DNA of 64,000 nt from an uncultured Cohaesibacter sp. (lineage in GTDB: Bacteria > Pseudomonadota > Alphaproteobacteria > Rhizobiales > Cohaesibacteraceae). Below the pieces are notes generated by a model that was given only the letters and a program-made list of their open reading frames with translations, was not told the origin of the DNA and searched no databases. Each line of letters opens with the position of its first letter. The stretch's first letter is position 1. Shown in pieces: positions 26,444 through 36,118 of the stretch. The position numbers and the translations under genes were made by a program. The DNA is taken from positions 1,927,001 through 1,991,000 of the forward strand of contig NZ_OY782764.1 of the NCBI RefSeq assembly GCF_963678225.1. The letters run 5' to 3'.

Positions 26444-28450
26444 ATGGACGATCAAGAACATCAATCAGCTGAAGGTTATCGCGTACTGGCGCGCAAATAC
26501 CGCCCTGCGAGCTTTGATGATCTGATTGGTCAAGGCCCGATGGTTCGCACCCTGACCAATGCCTTCAAAACCGGGCGCATCGCACAGGCCTATATGCTGA
26601 CCGGTGTGCGCGGGGTGGGCAAAACCACCACCGCTCGTATTCTGGCCCGCGCGCTCAACTATGAGATACCCGGCGAGATCAGCAGCCCTACCATCGAGAT
26701 GCCGCGCCTTGGCACCCACTGTCAGGCCATCATGGAAGGCCGCCATGTGGACATCATGGAGATGGACGCCGCCTCCCACACCTCAATCAACGATATCCGT
26801 GAGATCATTGAAGCGGCGCGCTACAAACCGGTGAGCGCGCGCTACAAAGTCTACATCATCGACGAGGTGCACATGCTTTCCACGGCAGCCTTCAACGGAC
26901 TGCTCAAGACGCTCGAGGAGCCGCCCGAGCATGTGAAATTCATTTTCGCCACGACCGAAATTCGCAAGGTGCCCGTCACCGTGCTCTCCCGCTGTCAGCG
27001 CTTCGATTTGCGCCGCATTGATGCAGGCGAAATGGCGACTTACATGCAGAGCATGTGCGACAAGGAGCAGGTGGAAATCGAGGAAGATGCCTTGCAGATG
27101 ATCGCAAGGGCAGGGGAAGGCTCGGTGCGCGACTCGCTCTCGCTGCTTGATCAGGCCATCTCTCATGGCGCCGGCAAGATCACCGCCGAGACCACCCGTC
27201 AGATGTTGGGCCTTGCAGACCGGGCGCGTATCATCGATCTGTTTGAAGCCCTGATGAAGGGTGATATCGCCAAGGCTCTGGAAGAACTCAAGAGCCAGTA
27301 TGATATTGGCGCAGAACCTGCGGTGGTTCTCTCCGACCTTGCCGACTTTGTGCATCTGGTTACCCGCCTCAAGCTGACGCCTGATGCCAGCTCGGAGGCT
27401 GCCGCGACCGAAGCGGAAAAAACCCGCGGGCGCGAATTTTCTACCCATCTGTCCGTGCGCGTGCTCTCACGGGCCTGGCAGATGCTGCTCAAGGGGTTGG
27501 CCGAAGTGCAGTCTTCGCCACGCCCTCTGGCCTCGGCTGAAATGGTGCTGGTGCGCATGGCCTATGTCGCTGATCTGCCAAGTCCGGACGAAGCGCTGCG
27601 TATGCTCGCCAACCGAGATTTCCGACCTCCGATGCCCACCGGCGCGGGATCAGGCCCCTCGATCCCGCCAGATGCAACACTTCCGCCCCATTCTGGCCCG
27701 CAGGACCAGCAGGATATGCCACCGCAAGGCATGCCCCATCAAGGGCCCTCCGACCCATCGCAAGGGGGGAGCCCATCCGCCATGCAGGCCGGGTCGGGCA
27801 TGAATTCGGGCGCTAATCCGGCCAACCAGCCAACTCAGGAACTTCAGCGCGGCCATGCCGATCCGGCTCAGGCGGAAAAAACCAATCTGCGGCTGGTCTC
27901 CAGCCAAAGCGAAGCTCAGGTAGCCCGTCAGGCCCGCGCCAATCCCTCGTCGGGTCATGAGAATACCGGTTCACCGGTCAAACCCGTGATCACACGCTTT
28001 GAGCAGATCATTGCGCTGGCCAAGTCTCATCGCGATATCGCGCTGCAATTCACTCTGGAGTCGGCCGTTCGCCCTGTCAGTGTTGAGCCTGGACGTGTAG
28101 TGGTCGCCTATGATGGCGCCGATGGCGAGGCTTTCCAGACCAAACTCTCGCGCAAGCTTTCTGAATGGACCGGCGAACGCTGGCTCGTCGACCTCGCAAA
28201 GGAAGGTGGCGGAGCTACCCTGTTCGAGCGCAAGGAAGAGCGCGAAAAGCAGGCCCGCGAAGAAGCTGACAACCATCCTCTGGTTGAAGCTGTGCGCAAG
28301 GCTTTCCCCGGTTCCAAGGTCGTCGACGTGCGCATCAATCGCGACTTTGAAGAAGAATTTCTGGCGCCGGTCATTGAAGACCCGGATGAAGAGGGCGATA
28401 TGTCTTTGACAATCGATGACGCGGACGAGTTCGGGCTCGACAATTTATAG
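26444..28450 (+). CDS. dnaX: DNA polymerase III subunits gamma/tau
   Basis: 668-residue clamp-loader ATPase. N-terminal RuvB-like AAA+ core: YRPASFDDLIGQ, Walker A GVRGVGKTT, DEVHMLS and sensor 1 FATTEIRK, SRC arginine finger region. A Pro/Gln/Gly-rich linker (about 400-510) leads to a C-terminal tau-like domain. Of the four zinc-binding Cys found in E. coli DnaX only one remains (GTHCQAI), as I recall for rhizobial homologues. I start at ATG 26444 (MDDQEHQ); the frame is open further upstream but reads as non-coding. ybaB and recR follow, the usual recombination-replication trio. Confidence 0.95.
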   Translation: MDDQEHQSAEGYRVLARKYRPASFDDLIGQGPMVRTLTNAFKTGRIAQAYMLTGVRGVGKTTTARILARALNYEIPGEISSPTIEMPRLGTHCQAIMEGRHVDIMEMDAASHTSINDIREIIEAARYKPVSARYKVYIIDEVHMLSTAAFNGLLKTLEEPPEHVKFIFATTEIRKVPVTVLSRCQRFDLRRIDAGEMATYMQSMCDKEQVEIEEDALQMIARAGEGSVRDSLSLLDQAISHGAGKITAETTRQMLGLADRARIIDLFEALMKGDIAKALEELKSQYDIGAEPAVVLSDLADFVHLVTRLKLTPDASSEAAATEAEKTRGREFSTHLSVRVLSRAWQMLLKGLAEVQSSPRPLASAEMVLVRMAYVADLPSPDEALRMLANRDFRPPMPTGAGSGPSIPPDATLPPHSGPQDQQDMPPQGMPHQGPSDPSQGGSPSAMQAGSGMNSGANPANQPTQELQRGHADPAQAEKTNLRLVSSQSEAQVARQARANPSSGHENTGSPVKPVITRFEQIIALAKSHRDIALQFTLESAVRPVSVEPGRVVVAYDGADGEAFQTKLSRKLSEWTGERWLVDLAKEGGGATLFERKEEREKQAREEADNHPLVEAVRKAFPGSKVVDVRINRDFEEEFLAPVIEDPDEEGDMSLTIDDADEFGLDNL

Positions 28451-28536
28451 AGGCCGCGATCCGTCTCCTGCACAAGCCACAAATGTGAGAAAAGCCCGTT
28501 GGCGCTTGTAAGCCGCCGGGGCGCGAACGAAAAAGG

Positions 28537-28866
28537 ATGATCCCCATGGACATGATGAAGATGATGAAGAAGGCGAAGGAAATGCAGGCCAAGATGGCCG
28601 AGATGCAGGAAGAAGTCGCCGAAATGGAAGCAACAGGCGTAGCCGGGGGCGATATGGTCAAGGTGACGGTTACCGGTAAGGGACAGATGAAATCCCTCTT
28701 TATCGATCCATCCATGATCAATGCAGATGATGCCGAAATCCTTGAAGACTTGATCATCGCCGCCCATAACGACGCCAAAGCCAAGGTTGAAGCCGCCATG
28801 CAGGAAAAAATGCAGGCAATGGCTGGTGATCTGGGACTGCCAGCAGGCATGAATCTGCCATTCTGA
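28537..28866 (+). CDS. ybaB: YbaB/EbfC nucleoid-associated protein
   Basis: 109 residues. A charged Met/Lys-rich helix at the N-terminus ([20 protein letters not shown]) is followed by the small beta domain with [19 protein letters not shown] and the C-terminal helix. The family forms tweezer-like dimers that bind DNA. It lies between dnaX and recR, 86 bases after dnaX, in the common bacterial order. Confidence 0.95.
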   Translation: MIPMDMMKMMKKAKEMQAKMAEMQEEVAEMEATGVAGGDMVKVTVTGKGQMKSLFIDPSMINADDAEILEDLIIAAHNDAKAKVEAAMQEKMQAMAGDLGLPAGMNLPF

Positions 28867-28925
28867 TTGCGCTTGCATAGACAAGAGCCGCCTGATGCAA
28901 TCGCGGTACTGAGATGAGGTGTGGT

Positions 28926-29570
28926 ATGGCAAGTCATGTTGCCGGTCCGGAAATTGAAAAACTGATCAAGCTTCTGGCGCGCCTGCCCGGTCTTGGGCCG
29001 CGCTCGGCCCGTCGGGTGGCGCTGCATCTGATCAAGAACAAGGACCAGCTTCTTGTCCCGTTGTCCGAGGCGATGACGGTCGCGGTTGAAAAGGTTCAAG
29101 TATGCGAAATCTGTGGCAATATCGATAGCGCCAGCCCTTGCACCATCTGCACCGACACCCGCCGCGATTCGTCCGTTCTGGTCGTGGTGGAAGATGTCTC
29201 CGATCTCTGGGCATTGGAGCGGGCCTCAGTCATCAATGCCGCCTATCATGTGCTGGGCGGAACGTTAAGCCCTCTGGATGGTGTGGGGCCTGATGATCTC
29301 AATATCGCCGGGCTCCTCAAGCGCACTGCCAAGGGCGAAATTCGCGAAATCATTCTGGCGGTCAATGCCACGGTGGAAGGCCAGACCACGGCCCACTATA
29401 TCACCGATCAATTGCAGGAACAGGCCAAGGAGCTGAAGGCCTCCAACCCTGCCTATGAGCCGATCCGGATATCCCAGTTGGCTCATGGTGTGCCCATCGG
29501 TGGGGAGCTTGATTATCTCGATGAAGGTACCCTGTTACAGGCGATCCGCAGCCGCAAAGCTTTTGAATAA
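28926..29570 (+). CDS. recR: Recombination mediator RecR
   Basis: 214 residues. Order of parts: helix-hairpin-helix ([20 protein letters not shown]), C4 zinc finger (CEICGNI and CTIC), Toprim domain ([15 protein letters not shown]) and a Walker B-like C-terminus. RecR forms ring tetramers that with RecF or RecO load RecA at gaps. The ATG at 28926 has GAGG 7 bases upstream and gives the usual N-terminus; an ATG four codons earlier is less well placed. Confidence 0.95.
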   Translation: MASHVAGPEIEKLIKLLARLPGLGPRSARRVALHLIKNKDQLLVPLSEAMTVAVEKVQVCEICGNIDSASPCTICTDTRRDSSVLVVVEDVSDLWALERASVINAAYHVLGGTLSPLDGVGPDDLNIAGLLKRTAKGEIREIILAVNATVEGQTTAHYITDQLQEQAKELKASNPAYEPIRISQLAHGVPIGGELDYLDEGTLLQAIRSRKAFE

Positions 29571-29617
29571 GGAGATGGGGCGCGGCTTTCTTCGAAGCGT
29601 CCCACATCATTCTGCTT

Positions 29618-30958
29618 TCAGCGTTCTTCCTCATCCATGCTGAATAGGGAGCGCGAGGTACCCGGCTCTGCAATCTTGGGGCCGGCAATGCCATAAGGTC
29701 CCTTCAAGGGAAAGGTGGGCGTATCCTCAACAGGAGCTGACGTCTCGGATTCTAGTGTTTCCTCATTCTCGCTTTTGTCGGCTATTTGATCGGAATTGTC
29801 CCTTGCAGCCGCTTGCAGCTCGGCTTCGCTGACATCGATCTCCTCGATCTTGCGCCCGCGTTTGACGATCTTGCCGGTCGAGGTGAGAATCTGGTCGACA
29901 TCCTTTTGCGTCTGCCCGAAATGGGCCTGTAGCTTTGAGACCCGATCATCAAGCCGCGTTACATCTTCCATCAGGAGGGTCACTTCGCGCTGGATAATGT
30001 GGGCCTGTTCGCGCATGCGGGCATCTTTGAGGATCGACTGGATGACCTGAATGGACAATGTCAGCAGGGAAGGCGAAACGATGACAATCCGCGCCCGATA
30101 CGCCGTTTGCACCACATCGTCAAATTGCTCATGCAGATCGGCAAACAGGCTCTCGGATGGTACGAACATGAAGGCCGTATCCTGCGTTTCACCCACCAGG
30201 AAATAACGCTCCGATATATCCTTGATATGCTTTTTGACATCATTGCGAAAACGGCTTCGGGCGGCCTTGTCCTCATCCGGATTGGCCGCTTCCTTTACCG
30301 CCGTCCAGCCTTCAAGTGGAAACTTGGCATCAATCACCAGCACGGCCGTGTCATTGGGGATATGAACCACGCAATCAGGCCGCTTGCCGTTTGATAAGGT
30401 GAACTGGAAATCATAGGCATGTTTGGGCAGGGCATCCTCGATAATGGCTTCCATGCGCCCTTGCCCGAAGGTCCCGCGCGCCTGCTTGTTGGCGAGGATC
30501 TGCTGCAGCTCGACCACCCGTCCGGAAAGCTCGGTGATATTGCCTTGCGCCTTGTCGATCAGGGCCAAACGCTCATGCAGCGCCCGCAAATGGTCGCCTG
30601 TCATCTTCTGTTGATCACCAAGGCTCTTGGTTACCGTCTGGCTCAGCCGGTGGCCCATGCCGTCCATCCGGTTGGTCAGAGCCTGCGACATCTCTGTCTG
30701 TCGTGTCGAGAAGATCTCTGCCATGGTCTGCATGCGGCCCGTCATCTCGGCCTGAAGCCGGGAGAGTTCATCCACCTGTGCTCTTTGGCGGCGGGCCTGT
30801 TCCTGCGCGTCAAACAGCTCCTGCGCCCGCACGGTATTCTGTCGCGACAGGCTGATGAGAAGCCAAAGCACCAGCAGCCCGATCAGCGCCAAGGCGCAGA
30901 TCAGGATCTGGAAGGTCGATATGCCATGCTGGCCCAGTGTGATCACAATGTCATTCAT
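29618..30958 (-). CDS. rmuC: DNA recombination protein RmuC
   Basis: 446 residues. An N-terminal membrane helix (about 14-34) is followed by a long coiled coil (about 35-160) and the RmuC nuclease-like domain with PDCVVHIPNDTAVLVIDAKFPLEG, the Asp-x-Lys of a PD-(D/E)XK core. The C-terminal 80 residues are acidic and low in complexity. RmuC limits inversions at inverted repeats in E. coli. ATG 30958 is the first ATG of the frame; no clear ribosome site precedes it. It converges on recR. Confidence 0.92.
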   Translation of the reverse strand: MNDIVITLGQHGISTFQILICALALIGLLVLWLLISLSRQNTVRAQELFDAQEQARRQRAQVDELSRLQAEMTGRMQTMAEIFSTRQTEMSQALTNRMDGMGHRLSQTVTKSLGDQQKMTGDHLRALHERLALIDKAQGNITELSGRVVELQQILANKQARGTFGQGRMEAIIEDALPKHAYDFQFTLSNGKRPDCVVHIPNDTAVLVIDAKFPLEGWTAVKEAANPDEDKAARSRFRNDVKKHIKDISERYFLVGETQDTAFMFVPSESLFADLHEQFDDVVQTAYRARIVIVSPSLLTLSIQVIQSILKDARMREQAHIIQREVTLLMEDVTRLDDRVSKLQAHFGQTQKDVDQILTSTGKIVKRGRKIEEIDVSEAELQAAARDNSDQIADKSENEETLESETSAPVEDTPTFPLKGPYGIAGPKIAEPGTSRSLFSMDEEER

Positions 30959-31113
30959 GGCGCGACTATAGAGCGATTCGGAAGTGGAGCGAAACAAAGT
31001 GTGAACATGGATGTGTGTGCTTTGGTCGGCATTGGTTAGAAAAGCATAGGAATTTCCTATTCTTTCGCGCCTTTGAGATTGACGCTTGAAGCTGAAAAGC
31101 TTATGTCAGCTTC

Positions 31114-31632
31114 ATGGCTGTGATGGATATTGTAACATTGCCGGATCCGATCCTGCGAAAGCAATCGCTTCCGGTTGAGCGCGTAGACGATGAGCTGCGC
31201 ACTTTGATCGACAACATGATTGAAACCATGTACAAGGCCCCGGGCATTGGTCTGGCGGGCATACAGGTGGGCGTGGACAGACGCCTCTTCGTGATGGATG
31301 TGTCTCGCGAAGAGAATTCCCCCATCTGCATGATCAATCCAAAGATCATTTTTCAGTCTGAAGAGCTGAATACCCACGAGGAAGGCTGCCTGTCGATCCC
31401 TGAATATTACGCAGAAGTGGATCGTCCCAAGCAGGTGACGATGGAATTTCTCGATCGCGATGGCAAGCCGCAGACCCTCGAGCTGGATGAGCTGGCAGCA
31501 ACCTGCGCCCAGCATGAGTTTGATCATCTCAATGGGGCTCTCTTCATCGACTATCTCTCGAAGCTGCGCCGGGATCGGGTGATCAAGAAATTCACCAAGC
31601 TGGCCAAACAGAAAGAGAAGATCGTCCTGTAA
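31114..31632 (+). CDS. def: Peptide deformylase
   Basis: 172 residues. All three family motifs are present: GIGLAGIQ (44-51), EEGCLS with metal ligand Cys92, and QHEFDHLNG with His134, His138 and catalytic Glu135. It removes the formyl group from the initiator Met of new proteins. The ATG at 31114 or the one three codons later may be used. fmt starts 39 bases downstream, so attachment and removal of the formyl group are encoded together. Confidence 0.96.
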   Translation: MAVMDIVTLPDPILRKQSLPVERVDDELRTLIDNMIETMYKAPGIGLAGIQVGVDRRLFVMDVSREENSPICMINPKIIFQSEELNTHEEGCLSIPEYYAEVDRPKQVTMEFLDRDGKPQTLELDELAATCAQHEFDHLNGALFIDYLSKLRRDRVIKKFTKLAKQKEKIVL

Positions 31633-31671
31633 CGGTCTTCCATCATCACTGCAACGCAACGAGGGTATGCC

Positions 31672-32601
31672 ATGCTGCGCGTCGTCTTTATGGGAACGCC
31701 GGATTTTTCTGTTCCGACCCTGATGGAAATTGTTGGGCAAGGCCATGAAGTGGTCGCTGTCTATAGCCAGCCACCGCGCCCGGCCGGTCGCGGCATGGAA
31801 GAACGCAAGACGCCGGTGCATCAGGCCGCCGATCAGCTCGGGCTTCCCGTTTTCACGCCAATGTCGCTGAAGTCTGAAGAAGAGCAGGAAAAATTCCGCG
31901 CCCTTGATGCGGACGTGGCTGTGGTTGTGGCCTATGGCTTGTTGCTGCCCAAGGCCATTCTTGATGCGCCTCAAGAAGGCTGCCTCAATCTGCATGGCTC
32001 GCTTCTGCCGCGCTGGCGCGGGGCTGCTCCCATCCAGCGTGCCATCATGGCGGGTGACGCCGAAACCGGTGTTCAGGTCATGCGCATGGACGAGGGGCTT
32101 GATACCGGCGACATCTGCATGTCAGAGACCATCCCCATCACAGAACAGATGACGGCTGAAGACCTGCATGACAAGATGATGGTACTGGGAGCCGACCTGA
32201 TGGTGCGGGCGCTCGGCGCCCTGTCGCGCGGGCTGCTTACCTCCCGGCCTCAGGCCGAAGAGGGCGTAACCTACGCCAAGAAAATCGACAAGGCCGAAAG
32301 CCGCATTGATTTTTCGATAAGCGCGAAAGAAGTCCATAACATCATTCGTGGTCTGTCGCCGTTCCCCGGAGCATGGGTCATGATGACCATTCGCGGCAAG
32401 GAGCAACGAGTCAAGCTTCTGCGCTCCGAGCTGGCCGATGGCTCTGGCACTCCGGGCACTCTGCTCGATGATGCCATGACCATAGCCTGCGGCGAGGGGG
32501 CGGTGCGCCTTGCCAAGCTGCAGCGCGCCGGCAAGGGCGCCATGAATGCAGATGAGTTCCTGCGCGGTGCCGATTTGACCATCGGCGACGTGATCGCATA
32601 A
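31672..32601 (+). CDS. fmt: Methionyl-tRNA formyltransferase
   Basis: 309 residues. The N-terminal formyltransferase domain starts [12 protein letters not shown] and holds the catalytic Asn and His in [18 protein letters not shown] and the Asp in DEGLDTGDI. The C-terminal oligonucleotide-binding-like domain starts near residue 205. It uses 10-formyl-THF to formylate Met-tRNA(fMet). The def-fmt-truA order is common in alphaproteobacteria; truA starts 15 bases after the stop. Confidence 0.96.
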   Translation: MLRVVFMGTPDFSVPTLMEIVGQGHEVVAVYSQPPRPAGRGMEERKTPVHQAADQLGLPVFTPMSLKSEEEQEKFRALDADVAVVVAYGLLLPKAILDAPQEGCLNLHGSLLPRWRGAAPIQRAIMAGDAETGVQVMRMDEGLDTGDICMSETIPITEQMTAEDLHDKMMVLGADLMVRALGALSRGLLTSRPQAEEGVTYAKKIDKAESRIDFSISAKEVHNIIRGLSPFPGAWVMMTIRGKEQRVKLLRSELADGSGTPGTLLDDAMTIACGEGAVRLAKLQRAGKGAMNADEFLRGADLTIGDVIA

Positions 32602-32616
32602 CCGGTTAAAGATTTC

Positions 32617-33411
32617 ATGCCTCGTTACAAGCTTTTGATCGAATATGACGGACGCCCCTTTTCTGGCTGGCAGCGGCAGGATAATGCGCCCTCTGTCATG
32701 GGCCTGATCGAGGAGTCTCTGTTCAAATTCACGCATGAACGAGTGACGCTGTTTGGTGCGGGGCGCACGGATTCAGGGGTTCACGCCACCGGGCAGGTCG
32801 CGCATATGGATCTGGAGCGCGATTGGCACAGCCTCAAGCTGAATGAGGCGCTGAATTTCTTCCTCAAGGAAACCGGCGTGGCCATACTCAAGGTCTGGAA
32901 GGTGACGGACGCCTTTGACAGCCGCTTCGAGGCCGTCAAACGCTATTACCGTTACCGCATCTGCAATCGTCGTGCGCCGCTGACCTTCGAAATCGGGCGT
33001 GCCTGGCAATATAGCTACGCGATTGATGTGGAGCGGATGCAGGCCGGTGCCGATCTGCTGGTCGGGCATTATGATTTCACCACCTTCCGCGCCACGGCCT
33101 GTCAGGCCAAGAGCCCATGGCGTACCATGGAAAAACTCACCATCAGCCGCGAGGGCGAGTGGGTCTATATGGATGCGATGGCACGGTCCTTCCTGCATAA
33201 CCAGATCCGTTCTTTTGTTGGCTCTCTGGTGGAAGTGGGCTCCGGACGCAAACCGGTCGAATGGATCAGCGAAATTCTGGAGGCCCGCGATCGCCGCGCC
33301 TGCGGCCCTGTCGCGCCACCCGATGGGCTTTACCTCACGCAGGTCGATTACCGCCAAGACATTGATTATGTCATTCCGGAAGAGCCATGGCAGGGCCACG
33401 GTCACAAGTAA
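32617..33411 (+). CDS. truA: tRNA pseudouridine(38-40) synthase
   Basis: 264 residues. The catalytic Asp lies in GAGRTDSGVHATGQV (about residue 51). Other family signs are YDGRPFSGWQRQ near the start and SFLHNQIRSFVGSLVEVGSG near the end. It isomerises uridines in the anticodon arm of many tRNAs. Last gene of def-fmt-truA; the next gene converges 18 bases away. Confidence 0.96.
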   Translation: MPRYKLLIEYDGRPFSGWQRQDNAPSVMGLIEESLFKFTHERVTLFGAGRTDSGVHATGQVAHMDLERDWHSLKLNEALNFFLKETGVAILKVWKVTDAFDSRFEAVKRYYRYRICNRRAPLTFEIGRAWQYSYAIDVERMQAGADLLVGHYDFTTFRATACQAKSPWRTMEKLTISREGEWVYMDAMARSFLHNQIRSFVGSLVEVGSGRKPVEWISEILEARDRRACGPVAPPDGLYLTQVDYRQDIDYVIPEEPWQGHGHK

Positions 33412-33429
33412 GGGCTGCGGGAGAGATGC

Positions 33430-34005
33430 TTAGGCGCTGACTATGGCCAGACTGACGCTATGCAGCCAGAAGGCTGAGGCAATGCCGATAATGACCATCA
33501 GAATAGCCAGTCCAAGCGCAGTAAAGGGCGGACATTCCAGCACGAAGCTATAAAGCCGATAGGCCACCCACATGGCAAAGCCATAGATGCCGAGCATCAG
33601 CATGATGGAAAGCTGGGGCGGAATGAGTTGCGTTGTCATCATTGCGCCGGGCAGCATGGTGATCAGAACCATGATCACGCTCAGCCAGTTGTAACTCACG
33701 ATCAGCGGAATGAACCGGTCCCGGTAGCCCAGAACCGAAATGATTGCATAAAGGATCAGCGGCGGCAGGCCCCAATCCAGAAACAGCTGCAACAGATAAA
33801 GCGTGCCCCCGCCAGAGCGAAAGAGCAGCACCTCATCGAGATAGCCGAACAACAGCGCATAGAACAGGCTGAGCGGCTCGACGATCAGCATCGCGATGAA
33901 GGAAAGCCAGAAGCCCCGTCGGGTGGCATCAATGCCATAAAGGGCGTCGTCCTTGCCGCGCACAAAAGACCACAACAGTTCAAGATGATAGAAAATATAG
34001 GTCAT
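33430..34005 (-). CDS. Integral membrane protein of unknown function
   Basis: 191 residues with about five hydrophobic segments (near 28-52, 68-90, 100-122, 130-150 and 162-185). The N-terminus is short and cytosolic (LLWSFVRGKDDALYGIDATRR). A gene of this kind between truA and dapE is, as far as I recall, seen in other Hyphomicrobiales, but its role is not known to me. It might be related to Yip1-type membrane proteins; I cannot support that by motifs. It could be co-transcribed with dapE, although a hairpin lies between. Confidence 0.7.
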   Translation of the reverse strand: MTYIFYHLELLWSFVRGKDDALYGIDATRRGFWLSFIAMLIVEPLSLFYALLFGYLDEVLLFRSGGGTLYLLQLFLDWGLPPLILYAIISVLGYRDRFIPLIVSYNWLSVIMVLITMLPGAMMTTQLIPPQLSIMLMLGIYGFAMWVAYRLYSFVLECPPFTALGLAILMVIIGIASAFWLHSVSLAIVSA

Positions 34006-34127
34006 TGAGTGCCTGTCAGGTGAGGAGCAATGCGTCGAACACTATGGATAGATCAACAAGCGGCAGATGTCCAAACGCGGCCATTCTGCATACCCAGAAA
34101 AAACTGCACTATGCATTAGCTGATACA

Positions 34128-34158
34128 AAACTAGGTCAGCATAGCTGACCCCGTCTTT
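34128..34158 (-). terminator. Hairpin downstream of dapE
   Basis: A 7-bp perfect inverted repeat GGTCAGC/GCTGACC (34134-34140 and 34144-34150) has a tight loop. On the minus strand TAGTTTTG follows, and on the plus strand CCGTCTTTT. It lies 35 bases past the dapE stop and is a moderate terminator candidate. Confidence 0.5.
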
Positions 34159-34184
34159 TAATCAACTTGAGAGCGCAAACGCGA

Positions 34185-35354
34185 TTAACGCTCGAAATAC
34201 TGCATCATGAATTCATAATAGACCTCGGCGAGCTGCTCGATGTCGGCCACGGCGACATGTTCATCGACCATATGCATGGTCTGGCCAACAAGGCCGAACT
34301 CGATCACCGGGCAATAATTCTTGATGAAGCGGGCATCCGATGTGCCGCCGCCGGTTGAAAGCTCCGGAACTTTGCCCGTGACGGTTTCGACCGCCTTGGA
34401 GAAGCGATCAATCAGGCTATCCGAGCGCGTCAGAAAAGCCTCGCTGCCATCCGCTTCGAGCGAAACAGAGAGCTTGAAGGCATCGCCCGAGAGGCAGTCT
34501 GTAGCGTGCTTGGTAACAAATTGGCCCAGCGTTTCGGCAGTCCAGAGGTCATTGAAGCGCACATTGAAGCGGGCGGATGCCTGCTCGGGAATGACATTCC
34601 AGGCCGGATTGCCCACGTCGAAGGAAATGAATTCCAGATTGCTCGGCTGGAAAAAGTCCGTGCCCTCGTCCAGCGTCTGGGCGCTGACATGCTCGACGAT
34701 TTTAGCCAGAACCGGCACCGGATTGTTGGCCAGATGCGGATAGGCCACATGGCCTTGTTTGCCGGAGATGGTCACCGTGCCCGACTGGCTGCCACGACGC
34801 CCGACCTTGATCATGTCGCCCATGCTGTTCGGATTGGTTGGCTCGCCAAGAACAGAATCGGTGAATTTTTCACCCCGTTCGGCCGCCCACTGCATGAGCT
34901 TGACGGTGCCATTGACTGCCGGTCCTTCTTCATCACCGGTAAGCACGAAGGAAACGGTGCCCTTCGGCGCGCCGTGGGTCTCGACATAACGCAAGGCCGC
35001 GGCAACAAAGGCAGCGACGCCGCCTTTCATGTCAGCTGCGCCGCGTCCATACAGCTTGCCATCCTTCACTGCGCCACTGAAAGGCGGCTGCTGCCAAATG
35101 GATTCCTCTCCCACCGGCACCACATCCACATGACCGGCAAAGGCCAGATGCGGCCCCTCGCCACCGGAGATCTTGGCGAACATGTTTTCAACGTCTGAAT
35201 AGCCGTCTTGAGAAAAAGTGGGACGATGCACCTCAAACCCGAAAGGGGAGAGCAAATCATCAAGCAGGGTGAGAACGCCAGCCTCAGCGGGCGTGACGCT
35301 GGGGCATTGGATCAGGGCGCTGGCAAGGTCCGTGGCTGTTGGAGCTTTTGTCAT
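34185..35354 (-). CDS. dapE: Succinyl-diaminopimelate desuccinylase
   Basis: 389-residue M20 zinc amidohydrolase of lysine/diaminopimelate synthesis. Metal-binding and catalytic parts are LAFAGHVDVVP (His, Asp), AADMKGGVAAF (bridging Asp) and TGDEEGPAVNGT (catalytic and metal Glu); GGGTSDARFI and the C-terminal His (MHMVDEH) complete the site. I use ATG 35354; a 20-codon upstream extension lacks support. It acts after DapD, whose gene lies 1.7 kb upstream on the same strand, separated by unrelated genes. Confidence 0.95.
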   Translation of the reverse strand: MTKAPTATDLASALIQCPSVTPAEAGVLTLLDDLLSPFGFEVHRPTFSQDGYSDVENMFAKISGGEGPHLAFAGHVDVVPVGEESIWQQPPFSGAVKDGKLYGRGAADMKGGVAAFVAAALRYVETHGAPKGTVSFVLTGDEEGPAVNGTVKLMQWAAERGEKFTDSVLGEPTNPNSMGDMIKVGRRGSQSGTVTISGKQGHVAYPHLANNPVPVLAKIVEHVSAQTLDEGTDFFQPSNLEFISFDVGNPAWNVIPEQASARFNVRFNDLWTAETLGQFVTKHATDCLSGDAFKLSVSLEADGSEAFLTRSDSLIDRFSKAVETVTGKVPELSTGGGTSDARFIKNYCPVIEFGLVGQTMHMVDEHVAVADIEQLAEVYYEFMMQYFER

Positions 35355-35511
35355 GTCGCAGGAGCGCTTTCTTTCGGATAGAAAAGATATGGAGGGCGTC
35401 GTTCTACGGATCAAGTCGGCAGGACGCAGGGTCTGGCGCGAGCATAGAAGACCGCGCGGCGGCCTTCAACCAGCTTTCTGCACTAGAGCAATCATGTTTG
35501 ATGATAAGCGG

Positions 35512-35988
35512 CTAGATCGCTGTAATTTGCGGCTCCCCATCCTCTTCAAGGGCGGCTCTTTTGGGCGCGCGTAGGCCCAGATCATAGAAATAGATCAGCC
35601 AGAAGGGGATGAGTGGCGCCAAAAACATCAGGCGGGTGGAAAAGCCAACCGAGCAGGACAGCGGGAAATGTGGGGCCAGAGCACTCAAAGTGAGCAAGAT
35701 GGGAATGGCATAGGCAAAGAAACTCTTGTGGCCACGCCCCATCTTGCGCAGGCGCTTGATCACGAGGCAATACCACATGAATAAAAAGACAAGGGCCATG
35801 ACGCCAAGTGCGCCATAATAGGCCATGCCAAGAAAGGTAGACGGGTCTTGCGAGCAGAGCTGGTTTTGCGGCACTCGAAACAGATAGGCCGCTCCGATCT
35901 CCATGGGAAACAGGAACAGATGGCCAAACCAGAAGTCCCTTTTTCCGATCTCGCCGCGACTATCAAACAACAGGCCTTCAAACGTCAT
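35512..35988 (-). CDS. DUF805-like membrane protein
   Basis: 158 residues. The N-terminus LLFDSRGEIGKRDFWFG resembles the DUF805 start (FxGRixRxxfW), and VIKRLRKMGRGHKSFFAY resembles its cytosolic loop IKRlhDxgxsgw, with four hydrophobic segments around them. DUF805 proteins have no settled role. GGGAGA 6 bases before the ATG at 35988 fixes the start. The family call is by pattern and moderate. Confidence 0.65.
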   Translation of the reverse strand: MTFEGLLFDSRGEIGKRDFWFGHLFLFPMEIGAAYLFRVPQNQLCSQDPSTFLGMAYYGALGVMALVFLFMWYCLVIKRLRKMGRGHKSFFAYAIPILLTLSALAPHFPLSCSVGFSTRLMFLAPLIPFWLIYFYDLGLRAPKRAALEEDGEPQITAI

Positions 35989-36118
35989 CTCATTCTCCCC
36001 CAAATCCCCATTTGAAGGGCGTTGCCATGGCTTCGCTCTTCAAACAGATGATAAGACAAGCCTAGCGCGGCTCATCGCTCGGGACAAATGATAAGACGCT
36101 TTCCACCGGCCCGTTAGA

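Noticed and set aside
27411-27424. Runs of six A in dnaX (also near 27877) as a gamma-forming frameshift site
   Set aside because: The frame does not fit the A-AAA-AAG slippage heptamer and no stop/hairpin pair follows at a suitable place; a shorter product by slippage cannot be excluded but is not supported.
29576-29604. Inverted repeat TGGGGCGC/GCGTCCCA between recR and rmuC
   Set aside because: The stem is fair, but neither side has a T-run; not called a terminator.
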